A stretch of 37,592 nucleotides of DNA from Treponema sp. (GTDB taxonomy: Bacteria > Spirochaetota > Spirochaetia > Treponematales > Breznakiellaceae). The position numbers were made by a program, and so were the translations under genes. Positions 6,382 to 14,556 of the stretch are shown piece by piece. A model generated the notes under the pieces. That model saw only the letters and a list, made by a program, of their open reading frames with translations, made no database searches and was not told the origin of the DNA. Where the stretch lies: positions 1 to 37,592 of the forward strand of contig JAISOX010000053.1 of assembly GCA_031275325.1 (NCBI GenBank), read 5' to 3'. The stretch's first letter is position 1; each line of letters begins with the position of its first letter.

Positions 6382-7017
6382 GTGGCCCCATTCGGAAAAC
6401 CGCGGATTCTTGGCAAGATAATCGTGCTTTTACTGCTCATTTTGGTCCTTGCCGGAGGAGGATTCGTGTGGTTCGATTATCTCAATGTGATCGATGCTAA
6501 GACCCTTTTATCCCCTCTCTACCGTTTTATAGGCCGGGAGGGCCGTAGCAGCAGCGGCGCCCTTGCGGATGATGCGTTCCTTTCCCTGGACGCGGAACGG
6601 CTCGCCATACGGCTGGAAGCCTTGGAACTGCGTAGTCTGGAACTGGAAAAACAGGAACAGGATATTCAGAGCCGGCGGGGAGAAATAGAACAAATGGCCC
6701 AGGCATTGGAAGAGCGGCAGAAAGCCCTGGAGGAACGGGAGACTTCTTTCAACGCTGTGATGCAGGCCGCGGAGACTAAGAGTAGAAATGTGGAACAGGT
6801 TGCTCGGTACTTGACTGGTATGCCTCCCCAACAAGCGGTGGGTATCATTACCGAGATGGAAGATCAGGATGCTATTGACGTGTTCAGGAAGGCGGAAGAG
6901 CTTGCCCAGGCAGAAGGGACCGCCTCTATCGTCTCGTATTGGATATCCCTCCTGCCCGCTGAACGAGCCGCAGAGTTACAACGGAAGATGGTGGGGCGGC
7001 CTGCTACCCTCAACTGA
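6382..7017 (+). CDS. flbB: FlbB, periplasmic flagellar collar protein (MgtE-N-like)
   Basis: 211 aa. The GTG at 6382 is chosen because AAGGAG lies 6 nt before it and it starts right before the conserved part (VAPFGKPRILGKIIVLLLL); the open frame extends 76 codons further up but that part looks like gene debris. A membrane helix (IIVLLLLILVLAGGGFVWF) is followed by FDYLNVIDAKTLLSP, a long Glu/Gln/Arg coiled coil (~residues 70-145) and a C-terminal MgtE-N-like helical domain (YLTGMPPQQAVGIITEMEDQ). In Borrelia FlbB is the base of the spirochete collar around the periplasmic motor. First gene of the flagellar cluster here; fliJ, its usual upstream neighbour in Borrelia, is absent. Confidence 0.8.
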   Translation: MAPFGKPRILGKIIVLLLLILVLAGGGFVWFDYLNVIDAKTLLSPLYRFIGREGRSSSGALADDAFLSLDAERLAIRLEALELRSLELEKQEQDIQSRRGEIEQMAQALEERQKALEERETSFNAVMQAAETKSRNVEQVARYLTGMPPQQAVGIITEMEDQDAIDVFRKAEELAQAEGTASIVSYWISLLPAERAAELQRKMVGRPATLN

Positions 7018-7072
7018 GGATCTTACCGGTTTTTCGATCCAGTTCAGGCAGGAGCAGGGCATGGGGAGAGCT

Positions 7073-7258
7073 AGTTTCAAAACCCGGTTAGTACAGACGA
7101 CTCCGGGTACTATGAAGGGGGTTCCTGAAAAAGGGGCCTCCCATTCGTTTTTTCTTTAACGAGTTGTTCGGAAATTGCAGTTGTCGAACAAGTCCAATAA
7201 ACTAAGGGGGCGGTTTCAAAACGTAACATTGTGAAACCGCCTAGGGTAACAATATAAA
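7073..7258 (+). repeat. Intergenic repeat element, copy A
   Basis: The core starts AGTTTCAAAACCCGGTTAG, continues after ~30 bp with GGTTCCTGAAAAAGGGGCCT and a C-GTTTTTTC stretch, then a 7-bp inverted repeat TTGTTCG/CGAACAA. It ends in a perfect 10-bp hairpin GGCGGTTTCA (7209-7218) / TGAAACCGCC (7232-7241) and the tail CTAGGGTAACAATATAAA. The same order of elements occurs at 12541 and, inverted, at 25546. It fills most of the 290-bp gap between flbB and fliK; no gene is seen in the gap. Confidence 0.75.
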
Positions 7259-7307
7259 AATGGTCGAAGTTTGATAAGCTCCGGGCATAGTATGAGGAGG
7301 CTGGGTG

Positions 7308-8798
7308 ATGATGCAAGTAGCTCCCCGGATGTACAGTTCGGATGGTTCCCTTGAAGGAATGAACGGGATGGATAAGGGAGGAGAACCCCAATCCCTTAAT
7401 GCTAAGCAGGGTCAGGGAAAGTCCCGTAAACAGGATAAGTTCAATTTTTTTGCTCGACTCCTGGAAGGGCTGGTCAAGAATAGCCCTACCGGAACCGGCT
7501 CCCAGGTGAGCGCTCTGGGGGATGGTCAGCCCGCAGAAGAGGCCCGGGCCGGTGATGAAGGCAAGGGAAACAGGGGGAAGAAAAATCCGCAAAAACAGGT
7601 CCGTTTATCCAGTGGAGAAGCCCAGGAAGGGGAAAGGTCCCGTTTCAAGAAAGGGGTACAGGACTTGAGCCAGAACAGCAGAAATAACCGGGATCCGGGA
7701 GGGGCTTTTTCTTTTTTGGCAGTGCAGGAAGGACAGGATCCTAACCAGGCAGGCTCCCAGGTACTGCTTCAGAAAAAAGACAGCCTCCCTTCGCCGCGCC
7801 GTCACCTAGGTAAGGTTCATCTTGCCCCGGCCCCAGGTTCCCGGACAGAAACCGGATCCGGGGATGCGGGGGGAAAAACCGAAGCCGCAGTTCAGGAAGC
7901 CGGTTCTCAGGAGGGTGTCTCCAAACTCAAGATGAATAATCGGAATATCCGGGATAATACGGGGGCTGAGAAAGCAGGTTCCTCTAAAACAGGGATCTTT
8001 CGGACAAACCAGGCTATAGGAACCGATGAGGGGCTTACCCTTTCTCTGGCTCCTTCACAGGGACTGGAGGCCGGTGAAGAACCTGCCCGGAAGGGCCTCA
8101 AGAGGGATGCTGATGCCAAGGTCCGGGATAAACGCCGGGATCGGATGGATATTCGGGATCTCCGCTCCCGGGAAGGAGCGGAGCCTGTTTCGGGTTCCCT
8201 GGTTCTTGGGAATACCAAATCAGGAGCAGAAACCAACGCCCTGGAACTCACCGTGGACCTTCATACCGATACCCCAGATCAGGAAGCCCTGCCGGGTCCG
8301 CGGGAGACCTCCCTCAGCGGCAGCTTCGAGGATCTCCTCGCCCGGGAGCTCTCCCAAAACCTCAACGGAGATATTGTCCGGCAAGCCCAGGTGTTGTTGC
8401 GGGACCGCGGCGAAGGGACCATACGGCTTGCCCTCAGACCGGAATCACTGGGAAATGTAAAGATACAACTTGAACTAGCCGAAAAGAAAATAACAGGGCA
8501 CATCATCGTAGAAAGTAATGAGGCGCTTCGGGCATTTGAGCGGGAAATACATTCCTTGGAACAGGCATTTAAGGATTCGGGCTTTGGAGAGACCCGCCTG
8601 GATACAGCCTTGGCCTCAGATGGGCAGGGAGGAAACCCCCAGCAGAGAGACCCTGAATCAGGGCCGTTCTTCTCAGAACGCTTTGCCTCGTCTACCTATG
8701 ATACAGCCTCGGAAAGGACCGAGGAAGGGGAACGAGGGTTAAAGGCAGCCGGGAAGGGCGGTTTATCGGGTCATAGCTCGATTGATATGCTGGTATAA
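7308..8798 (+). CDS. fliK: FliK, hook-length control protein
   Basis: 496 aa from ATG 7308, 7 nt after GAGGAGG (GTG 7305 and ATG 7311 are alternatives). The first ~340 residues are low-complexity, rich in Gly, Gln, Ser, Arg and Lys, with no clear fold, as expected for the ruler region. The C-terminal domain (residues ~365-440) has the FliK signature of strands and helix: GEGTIRLALRPESLGNVKIQLEL...KITGHIIVESNEALRAFEREIHSLEQAFKDSGF. FliK sets hook length and switches export specificity through FlhB. In T. pallidum the matching gene, Tap1, starts the fla operon just before flgD, as here. The end overlaps the flgD ribosome site. Confidence 0.88.
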   Translation: MMQVAPRMYSSDGSLEGMNGMDKGGEPQSLNAKQGQGKSRKQDKFNFFARLLEGLVKNSPTGTGSQVSALGDGQPAEEARAGDEGKGNRGKKNPQKQVRLSSGEAQEGERSRFKKGVQDLSQNSRNNRDPGGAFSFLAVQEGQDPNQAGSQVLLQKKDSLPSPRRHLGKVHLAPAPGSRTETGSGDAGGKTEAAVQEAGSQEGVSKLKMNNRNIRDNTGAEKAGSSKTGIFRTNQAIGTDEGLTLSLAPSQGLEAGEEPARKGLKRDADAKVRDKRRDRMDIRDLRSREGAEPVSGSLVLGNTKSGAETNALELTVDLHTDTPDQEALPGPRETSLSGSFEDLLARELSQNLNGDIVRQAQVLLRDRGEGTIRLALRPESLGNVKIQLELAEKKITGHIIVESNEALRAFEREIHSLEQAFKDSGFGETRLDTALASDGQGGNPQQRDPESGPFFSERFASSTYDTASERTEEGERGLKAAGKGGLSGHSSIDMLV

Positions 8799-8814
8799 AG
8801 GGAGGATGCATTAT

Positions 8815-9252
8815 ATGGAACTTCAAGCCATACTGAGTTCACAAGAGCAGGCAGAGCTTGCCCAACGGGTGAAAGAACACAATAGCAAGCTAAATCAGGG
8901 GAAGAATCTTCAACAGAATCTGGGGAAAGATGATTTTCTTAAGATCCTGATTACCCAACTTTCCTATCAAGACCCTACGGCTCCAATGGAAGATAAGGAA
9001 TTTATCGCCCAGATGGCCCAGTTTTCCACTCTGGATCAGATGACCAGTATGGCTACGGATTTTTCCCGGCTTGCGGCTCTCGTTGCAGGGAGTGAAGCTA
9101 CCAGTGCTTTGGGGAAATCCGTGGAAATAGCCGCAGGGGATAAGGTTATCCAGGGTACGGTTAAGGCGGTAACCCGAGGGGATAATCCTGAAGTGCTGGT
9201 CCAGGGTTCCTATTATCCCTGGAGCCAGGTTAAGAAGGTATTTGAGGAATAG
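8815..9252 (+). CDS. flgD: FlgD, hook capping protein
   Basis: 145 aa. ATG 8815 (MELQAILSSQEQ) lies 9 nt after AAGGGAGG; the ATG at 8806 is only 1 nt from it and the start at 8782 overlaps fliK. The N-terminal FlgD signature is GKDDFLKILITQLSYQDPTAPMEDKEFIAQMAQFSTLDQM (residues ~40-80). The protein is short, as in other spirochetes: the C-terminal part (SALGKSVEIAAGDKVIQG...GSYYPWSQVKKVFE) resembles the beta domain but lacks the large FnIII insertion of enteric FlgD. It caps the growing hook and lies 36 bp before flgE. Confidence 0.92.
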   Translation: MELQAILSSQEQAELAQRVKEHNSKLNQGKNLQQNLGKDDFLKILITQLSYQDPTAPMEDKEFIAQMAQFSTLDQMTSMATDFSRLAALVAGSEATSALGKSVEIAAGDKVIQGTVKAVTRGDNPEVLVQGSYYPWSQVKKVFEE

Positions 9253-9288
9253 GGTGAACAACCTTTTAAGCTAGGGAGTATATACGAT

Positions 9289-10689
9289 ATGATGCGATCA
9301 TTGTTTGCCGGCGTATCAGGCCTGCAAAATCATCAAACTCGAATGGATGTGATTGGTAATAACATTGCCAATATCAATACGATGGGTTTCAAAAAAGGGC
9401 GGGTTAATTTCCAGGACCTGCTCTATCAGCAGCTTCAAGGCGCTTCCCGGCCTACCGAGGACATCGGGGGGGTAAACCCTAAAGAGGTGGGCCTGGGTAT
9501 GTCCATTGCTTCCATTGATACGGTCCATACCCAAGGGGCCTTTCAATCGACGGGGGTAGGGACCGACTTGGCGGTTCAGGGTACTGGTTTTTTTGTACTG
9601 AAAGAAGGGGCTAATGCCTATTATACCCGGGCCGGAGCCTTTAATGTGGATCAAGAAGGAACCCTGGTGAATCCTGCCAACGGGATGAAGGTGCAGGGCT
9701 GGATGGCTCAAGACGTACAAGGGGTCCAGACCCTGGATGTTTCCCGGGATGCGGAAAACCTGATAATCCCGGTAGGTTCCAAGGATCCAGCCCGGGCCAC
9801 TACCATGGTTAATTTCGCGTGTAACCTGGATAAACGGATCCCCGTAATTCCCGAAGAAGCTACTGCGTTGGATATTCAGCGGGGCACCTGGAATACGACT
9901 ATCAAGATTTACGATACTTTTGGAGAAGAGCATATCCTGCAGGTGGAGTTTACCCGGGTGCCGGGTACGGCCAATAGCTGGAACGCCGCGGTGGCGGTGG
10001 ATCCAAATGCCGAGGCAGATACCAATACCGCTATCGGGCTTGGGGAAAATGCGCCGGCAGCAGGGGAAGGCGCGGCCTTTACGGTGAATTTCTCTAATAA
10101 CGGGACCCTCCTCAGTGCGATAGACGGCGCGGGGAATGAATCCGGCGGGGCAGGAAACGTGATCATGAACGTGGCCTATGATGTGCAGAATACGGATCCT
10201 GATGCGGATGGGGCCCAGGTGCGTCAAGAATTTGCCCTGAACCTGGGTACTGTGGGGGGCTTTGTCAATTCCATTACCCAGTATGCGGAAGAGAGTTCCT
10301 CCAAGGCGGTGATGCAGGACGGGTATTCCATGGGGTACTTGGATAATTTCAAGATCGATTCCAGCGGGATCATTACCGGGGTCTATTCCAATGGATCAAA
10401 CCGGACCATCGGCCAGATTGCCTTGGCCAGTTTCACCAATCAGGGAGGGCTGGAGAAAGCCGGGGAAAACCTTTATGTGGTTTCTACCAACTCCGGGGCG
10501 GCAAATGTTGGACCTTCGGGAATCGCAGGCAAGGGCGAGATCGTCTCCGGCGTCTTGGAAATGTCCAACGTGGATATGGCCGAACAGTTTACCGATATGA
10601 TCGTTACCCAGCGGGGTTTTCAGGCCAATTCCCGGACCATCCAGACCGCGGATCAGCTCTTGCAAGAACTCTTGGCCCTCAAGCGATAA
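9289..10689 (+). CDS. flgE: FlgE, flagellar hook protein with lysinoalanine crosslink residues
   Basis: 466 aa from ATG 9289, 10 nt after AGGGAG. The N-terminal rod/hook motif ([33 protein letters not shown]) and the C-terminal D0 helix ([30 protein letters not shown]) are canonical. With this start, Lys165 and Cys178-Asn179 fall exactly at the positions reported for the Treponema denticola lysinoalanine crosslink between neighbouring hook subunits, which stiffens the spirochete hook. Middle domains (~140-400) are beta-rich. It forms the universal joint between motor and periplasmic filament. flbD follows after 13 bp. Confidence 0.96.
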   Translation: MMRSLFAGVSGLQNHQTRMDVIGNNIANINTMGFKKGRVNFQDLLYQQLQGASRPTEDIGGVNPKEVGLGMSIASIDTVHTQGAFQSTGVGTDLAVQGTGFFVLKEGANAYYTRAGAFNVDQEGTLVNPANGMKVQGWMAQDVQGVQTLDVSRDAENLIIPVGSKDPARATTMVNFACNLDKRIPVIPEEATALDIQRGTWNTTIKIYDTFGEEHILQVEFTRVPGTANSWNAAVAVDPNAEADTNTAIGLGENAPAAGEGAAFTVNFSNNGTLLSAIDGAGNESGGAGNVIMNVAYDVQNTDPDADGAQVRQEFALNLGTVGGFVNSITQYAEESSSKAVMQDGYSMGYLDNFKIDSSGIITGVYSNGSNRTIGQIALASFTNQGGLEKAGENLYVVSTNSGAANVGPSGIAGKGEIVSGVLEMSNVDMAEQFTDMIVTQRGFQANSRTIQTADQLLQELLALKR

Positions 10690-10702
10690 CGGGTATATTT
10701 AA

Positions 10703-10900
10703 ATGATCAAAGTAACCCGGCTTGACGGAACAGAGTACTATATCAACCCGCATCAAATCGAATCCATGGAACTTAGACCGGATACCACGATTTTAATGTT
10801 ATCTGGAAAGTACTTAGTAGTGCGGGAGACCGCAGCGGTAGTTATAGAGCGCATCGTTGCATACCGCCGGCAGATTGGGGCCTTTAAAAACGAGGAGTAA
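10703..10900 (+). CDS. flbD: FlbD, small flagellar protein
   Basis: 65 aa, ATG 10703. The full-length pattern MIKVTRLDGTEYYINPHQIE and RPDTTILMLSGKYLVVRETA is the FlbD family (DUF/Pfam FlbD), small proteins always next to flgE or motA in spirochetes and Gram-positives. The biochemical role is not established. This protein is not the Caulobacter transcription factor of the same name. It sits between flgE and motA with 9-13 bp gaps, so it is part of the same transcript. Confidence 0.9.
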   Translation: MIKVTRLDGTEYYINPHQIESMELRPDTTILMLSGKYLVVRETAAVVIERIVAYRRQIGAFKNEE

Positions 10901-10909
10901 GTACCTTAT

Positions 10910-11692
10910 ATGAATCTTTCGACCATAATTGGAATCGTTGGTTGTTTTAGTATGGTGATTATGGCTATTTTTACCTCCGGGGGCACCATCATAGCCTACC
11001 TCGATCTCCCTTCGTTTTTTATGACCGTCATTGGTTCGTATCTTGCGCTTTTTATCTTTTGTTCTATTCCGGAAACCCTGGGGGTTTTCGGTACCTTGGG
11101 CCTTTGCATGAAAGTTCCGACATTTAATGAAGAGGGAATCATCACCAAACTGCTGGCTTTTTCCGATAAGGCCCGGCGGGAAGGACTCCTGGCCTTGGAA
11201 GAAGAATTGGAAGATCTGGATGATGAGTTTTTGAAGAAAGGGATGCGCCTCGTGGTAGACGGTACTGATGGGGCGATCATTCGGGAGTTACTTGAGAATG
11301 AGTTGAGCCAAATCCAGGAGCGGCATAGCAGTAAAATCGGGGTGGTAAATATGTGGGGTACTTTGGCCCCAGGACTTGGGATGATAGGAACCGTAGTCGG
11401 CCTTATCGCCATGTTGAAAAACCTGGAAGATAAAAGCGCCTTAGGGCCTAACATGGCAGTGGCGCTGATGACCACCCTCTACGGAGCGCTGATTGCCAAC
11501 GTCCTTATGATTCCCCTTTCAGGGAAGCTGAAAGTCCGGGATGCCATGGAAACCAAACTCAAGGAAATGGAAATTGAGGGGATCCTTTCGATTCAGGCTG
11601 GGGAAAACACCCGGGTTTTGGCTACAAAGCTCCTTTCTTATCTTACCCCTATAGCCCGGAAAAAAGTGGAACAAGAAGTACTGAGGGATTAG
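10910..11692 (+). CDS. motA: MotA, stator proton-channel subunit
   Basis: 260 aa, ATG 10910. Four membrane helices: two near the N-terminus (~5-50) and two near 150-200 (GVVNMWGTLAPGLGMIGTVV, GALIANVLMIPLSG). The cytoplasmic loop between them has the conserved charged segment ARREGLLALEEELEDLDDEF that contacts FliG. The cytoplasmic tail is basic and acidic mixed. It forms the torque-generating stator with MotB in the inner membrane. The motB start is 40 bp downstream. Confidence 0.95.
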   Translation: MNLSTIIGIVGCFSMVIMAIFTSGGTIIAYLDLPSFFMTVIGSYLALFIFCSIPETLGVFGTLGLCMKVPTFNEEGIITKLLAFSDKARREGLLALEEELEDLDDEFLKKGMRLVVDGTDGAIIRELLENELSQIQERHSSKIGVVNMWGTLAPGLGMIGTVVGLIAMLKNLEDKSALGPNMAVALMTTLYGALIANVLMIPLSGKLKVRDAMETKLKEMEIEGILSIQAGENTRVLATKLLSYLTPIARKKVEQEVLRD

Positions 11693-11731
11693 GGCGGTTT
11701 GTTTCCAGGGTAAAGCCAAGAAGGATACGGT

Positions 11732-12460
11732 ATGGCACGGAAAAAGAAAGAAGACGAAGGCGTAAAAGGGGACTGGATTGTAACCTATTCTGATATGGTT
11801 ACCCTGTTGCTCTGTTTTTTCGTCGCCCTTTTTGACGCGAGTGAAATTGATCCGGGGCAAATGTCCGCATTGCTTTCCGCCTTGTCCAATGTAGGGATGG
11901 GGAATTCAAGTGGAGGCATGACCTTATCCGAGGGTAAAAGTGTGGAATTGGGGAATACCATCAATACCTTGCCTTCGATGGACCGCGGCAGGGTTTTAGG
12001 CCAGGCCCTGCGGCGGGCCATGAGCCTTTTCAGCCCGGAGGTGAAATCCAATAAGGTTCGTATCACCCATGATGAACGGGGGCTGGTGATCAACCTGGCG
12101 TCAGACGCTTTTTTCGCCCCGGCCAGCGCCAGAATCAACGTAGAAGAAACCCGGGATATCCTGATCCGGTTGGCAGGGCTTTTGAACGCTGAGGAACTAG
12201 CAGGCCGGAAATTTAGGATTGAAGGGCATACTGACGCGGTACCGGTAGACCCGGATGGGCCCTGGGAATCGAACTGGGAGCTTTCCACTGCCCGCTCTAT
12301 CGCGGTATTGCATTATTTGACGGATCTGGGGGTGGAGGAAAAGCGGTTTCAGGTGGCGGGATTTGCCGACACCATGCCGATAAGTAGAAACGACACCCCT
12401 GAAGGCCGGGCCTATAACCGGCGGGTGGATATTATTATATTGGATGACGGGCACTTATAA
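11732..12460 (+). CDS. motB: MotB, stator peptidoglycan-anchoring subunit
   Basis: 242 aa, ATG 11732. The N-terminus is basic (MARKKKEDEG), followed by the single helix with the essential channel Asp in TYSDMVTLLLCFFVALF. A linker and plug follow, then the OmpA-like peptidoglycan-binding domain (residues ~105-240) with IEGHTDAVPVD, WELSTARSIAVLHYL, RFQVAGFADTMPI and NRRVDIIIL. The length is normal. It pairs with MotA. Downstream, a 243-bp gap holds copy B of an intergenic repeat before fliL. Confidence 0.95.
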   Translation: MARKKKEDEGVKGDWIVTYSDMVTLLLCFFVALFDASEIDPGQMSALLSALSNVGMGNSSGGMTLSEGKSVELGNTINTLPSMDRGRVLGQALRRAMSLFSPEVKSNKVRITHDERGLVINLASDAFFAPASARINVEETRDILIRLAGLLNAEELAGRKFRIEGHTDAVPVDPDGPWESNWELSTARSIAVLHYLTDLGVEEKRFQVAGFADTMPISRNDTPEGRAYNRRVDIIILDDGHL

Positions 12461-12540
12461 CCCTATGGGTATAAAGTGTTATGTATATAGATACAGAGGC
12501 TTTTTCAAAACCCATGCATTTTGGAAAAGGTTCTGGTGCC

Positions 12541-12686
12541 AGTTTCAAAACTCGGTTAGGGGGACATTTTGTTTCCGATGAAACTGGTTCCTGAAAGAGC
12601 GGCCTAAAATCCGTTTTTTCCGTACATCTGGTTGGCGTTTCAAAATTTGACATTTTGAAACAGCTTCTCTAGAGTAAAAATATAAA
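12541..12686 (+). repeat. Intergenic repeat element, copy B
   Basis: Same orientation as copy A: AGTTTCAAAACTCGGTTAG at 12541, then GGTTCCTGAAAGAGCGGCCT, CCGTTTTTTC, a perfect 10-bp hairpin GTTTCAAAAT (12637-12646) / ATTTTGAAAC (12652-12661), and CTAGAGTAAAAATATAAA. Similar sequence (CTTTTTCAAAACCC...TTGGAAAAGG) already begins near 12500. It fills the gap between motB and fliL and ends 17 bp before fliL. No gene is seen here. Confidence 0.75.
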
Positions 12687-12703
12687 GTGGGAGGTAACAG
12701 GGC

Positions 12704-13261
12704 ATGTCTGATGCACAAGCAACTGAGAATCAGGAAGAAGGCTCTCCAGAGGGAGAGGGATCCTCTAAGAAAAAAGCTGCCGGCTTAATCGCTTTTTTGC
12801 CCCATTTGCTTAAATTTGTAGCGATTGGCCTGGGGGTGTTGGTACTGATCGTAACGGTGGTAGTGATTACCTATAATATTCTCAACAAGGGCGGCAAATC
12901 GCAGACCGTAGTTCCGGAAAATTCCCCTTATATTGGGAGCAGGCCCCAGTATTCCATGTTCAGCGCTATCGGTACGATCCGGGCCCGCACCAAGGATCCG
13001 ACCCCCTATGCAGTGGTGGTGGATATGATTATCGGGTATGATTTAAATAACGCGCAGGCTGCAACAGAATTAACCGGACGTTTGTATGAATTGCGGGATT
13101 TTGTACGGAATTATTTCAGCAGTAAATATGTGGAAGAATTGCAGCCTGAAAATGAGACCCGGTTAAAACAGGAGATTATAGAGCTCCTCAATACCCGGGT
13201 GCTTAATACGGCAAAAGTACGGACGATCTTGTTTAACCAGCTTGATGCAATGGAAATGTAG
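12704..13261 (+). CDS. fliL: FliL, stator-associated protein
   Basis: 185 aa, ATG 12704 with GGGAGG 9 nt upstream. A short Glu/Ser/Lys-rich cytoplasmic tail is followed by a membrane helix (residues ~28-58, FVAIGLGVLVLIVTVVVITYN) and a periplasmic domain with YAVVVDMIIGYDLNNAQAAT, ELTGRLYELRDFVRNYFSSK and LKQEIIELLNTRVLNTAKVR, the FliL fold (stomatin-like). It supports stator function and swimming under load. A 263-bp gap without a recognisable gene separates it from fliM. Confidence 0.92.
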   Translation: MSDAQATENQEEGSPEGEGSSKKKAAGLIAFLPHLLKFVAIGLGVLVLIVTVVVITYNILNKGGKSQTVVPENSPYIGSRPQYSMFSAIGTIRARTKDPTPYAVVVDMIIGYDLNNAQAATELTGRLYELRDFVRNYFSSKYVEELQPENETRLKQEIIELLNTRVLNTAKVRTILFNQLDAMEM

Positions 13262-13455
13262 GGTCTGAATAAACCTGAGCTTCTTCCCTTGACCCGGGGA
13301 CTGGAGCATCCGTGCGTTTTGCATGTCTTTAGGGCGTGAGATGGTTCGGCGTATAGCGCGGTATGTAAGGTCGAAATGCATCAAATTTCCGGGGATAGGG
13401 TAAGAGCGTGGTACTGGGGGGAAAGGTTAGCCTTGGTGATGGGTTGAATGAGGGT

Positions 13456-13491
13456 AATCGAATTTTGGTAACATACGTACCGTTTTCGATT
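13456..13491 (+). other. Nested inverted repeat before fliM
   Basis: AATCGAA (13456-13462) and TTCGATT (13485-13491) enclose GGTA...TACC. It lies in the 263-bp gap between fliL and fliM, which otherwise shows no open frame or RNA gene that I can support. It could be a transcript-processing or regulatory site; no promoter of standard form is clear here. Confidence 0.35.
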
Positions 13492-13524
13492 GAATTTTCA
13501 TAATAGATGGTTTAGGATACGGGT

Positions 13525-14556
13525 ATGACCGAAGTTCTTTCTCAAAATGAAATAGATCAGTTACTAAGCGCCATTAATGCCGGAGATACCGAGACTGAAG
13601 ACTTCAAGCCGGCGGCAGATATCCGTAAAATAAAGATCTATGATTTTAAGCGGCCTGATAAATTCTCTAAAGAACAGATTCGAACCGTCTCGATTATGCA
13701 TGAGACCTTTGCCCGGCTCACCACGACCGCGCTTTCTGCAACGCTGCGCAGTATGGTTCATGTCCATGTGGCCTCGGTGGATCAGCTCACCTATGAAGAA
13801 TTTATCCGGTCTATTCCGACTCCCACCACTTTGGCGATCATCAATATGGATCCCTTAAAGGGGAACGCCATTTTGGAAATTGATCCAGCCATAACGTTTT
13901 CCATTATTGACCGTCTCTTTGGTGGTACCGGGGAGGGTACCAAAATCCAGCACGAGCTTACAGATATTGAAACCTCGGTCATGGAAGGGATTATCGTCCG
14001 TATCCTGGGCAATATGCGGGAGGCCTGGACCACGGTAATAGACCTGCGGCCCAGGCTCGGTCAGATCGACACGAACCCTCAGTTTGCCCAAATCGTACCG
14101 CCTACGGAAATGGTGGTCCTGGTTACTCTGGAGACCAAAGTAGGGGAGGTAGAGGGTATGATGAATTTCTGTATACCCTACCTGACCATTGAACCGATAA
14201 TTGGTAAACTTTCAGCTCAATTCTGGTATTCCTCAGTACGCCGGGGAACCACCACGGAAAATTTGAATATACTCAAGGAAAAGTTGACAACTGTCGATGT
14301 TAATGTAGTAGCTGAGATAGGGACGATTCAGATATCGGTTCGGGATGTATTGGCTCTTCAGCCTGGGGATGTGATCTGCTTATATAATACGAAGATAGGA
14401 GATCCCTATTCCCTTAATATCGGCAACAAAAAGAAATTCCTTTGCCGGCCAGGGATTATTGGAAAAAAAATGGCGGTACAGGTTATCAAAAAAATCGCAG
14501 AAATGAAACAAGAAGATTTTATAGAGATTGCATCTGACGGGGAGGAGACGCTATGA
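13525..14556 (+). CDS. fliM: FliM, flagellar switch protein
   Basis: 343 aa, ATG 13525. The N-terminal CheY-P-binding peptide is LSQNEIDQLLSAI. Next is IYDFKRPDKFSKEQIRTVSI and the CheC-like middle domain (residues ~45-225, with NPQFAQIVPPTEMVVLVTLE). The C-terminal SpoA domain (~255-335) includes TVDVNVVAEIGTIQISVRDV and LQPGDVICL. It sits in the C-ring between FliG and FliY and receives the chemotaxis signal. It overlaps fliY by 4 bp (ATGA), a sign of coupled translation. Confidence 0.96.
   Translation: MTEVLSQNEIDQLLSAINAGDTETEDFKPAADIRKIKIYDFKRPDKFSKEQIRTVSIMHETFARLTTTALSATLRSMVHVHVASVDQLTYEEFIRSIPTPTTLAIINMDPLKGNAILEIDPAITFSIIDRLFGGTGEGTKIQHELTDIETSVMEGIIVRILGNMREAWTTVIDLRPRLGQIDTNPQFAQIVPPTEMVVLVTLETKVGEVEGMMNFCIPYLTIEPIIGKLSAQFWYSSVRRGTTTENLNILKEKLTTVDVNVVAEIGTIQISVRDVLALQPGDVICLYNTKIGDPYSLNIGNKKKFLCRPGIIGKKMAVQVIKKIAEMKQEDFIEIASDGEETL

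Noticed and set aside
7110-7592. 160-residue minus-strand frame across copy A and the fliK start
   Set aside because: It crosses a repeat element and a recognised gene, with no ribosome site or recognisable domain.
9316-10227. 303-residue minus-strand frame opposite flgE
   Set aside because: Composition is typical of an antisense shadow (His, Ile, Pro, Arg rich) and flgE is unambiguous.
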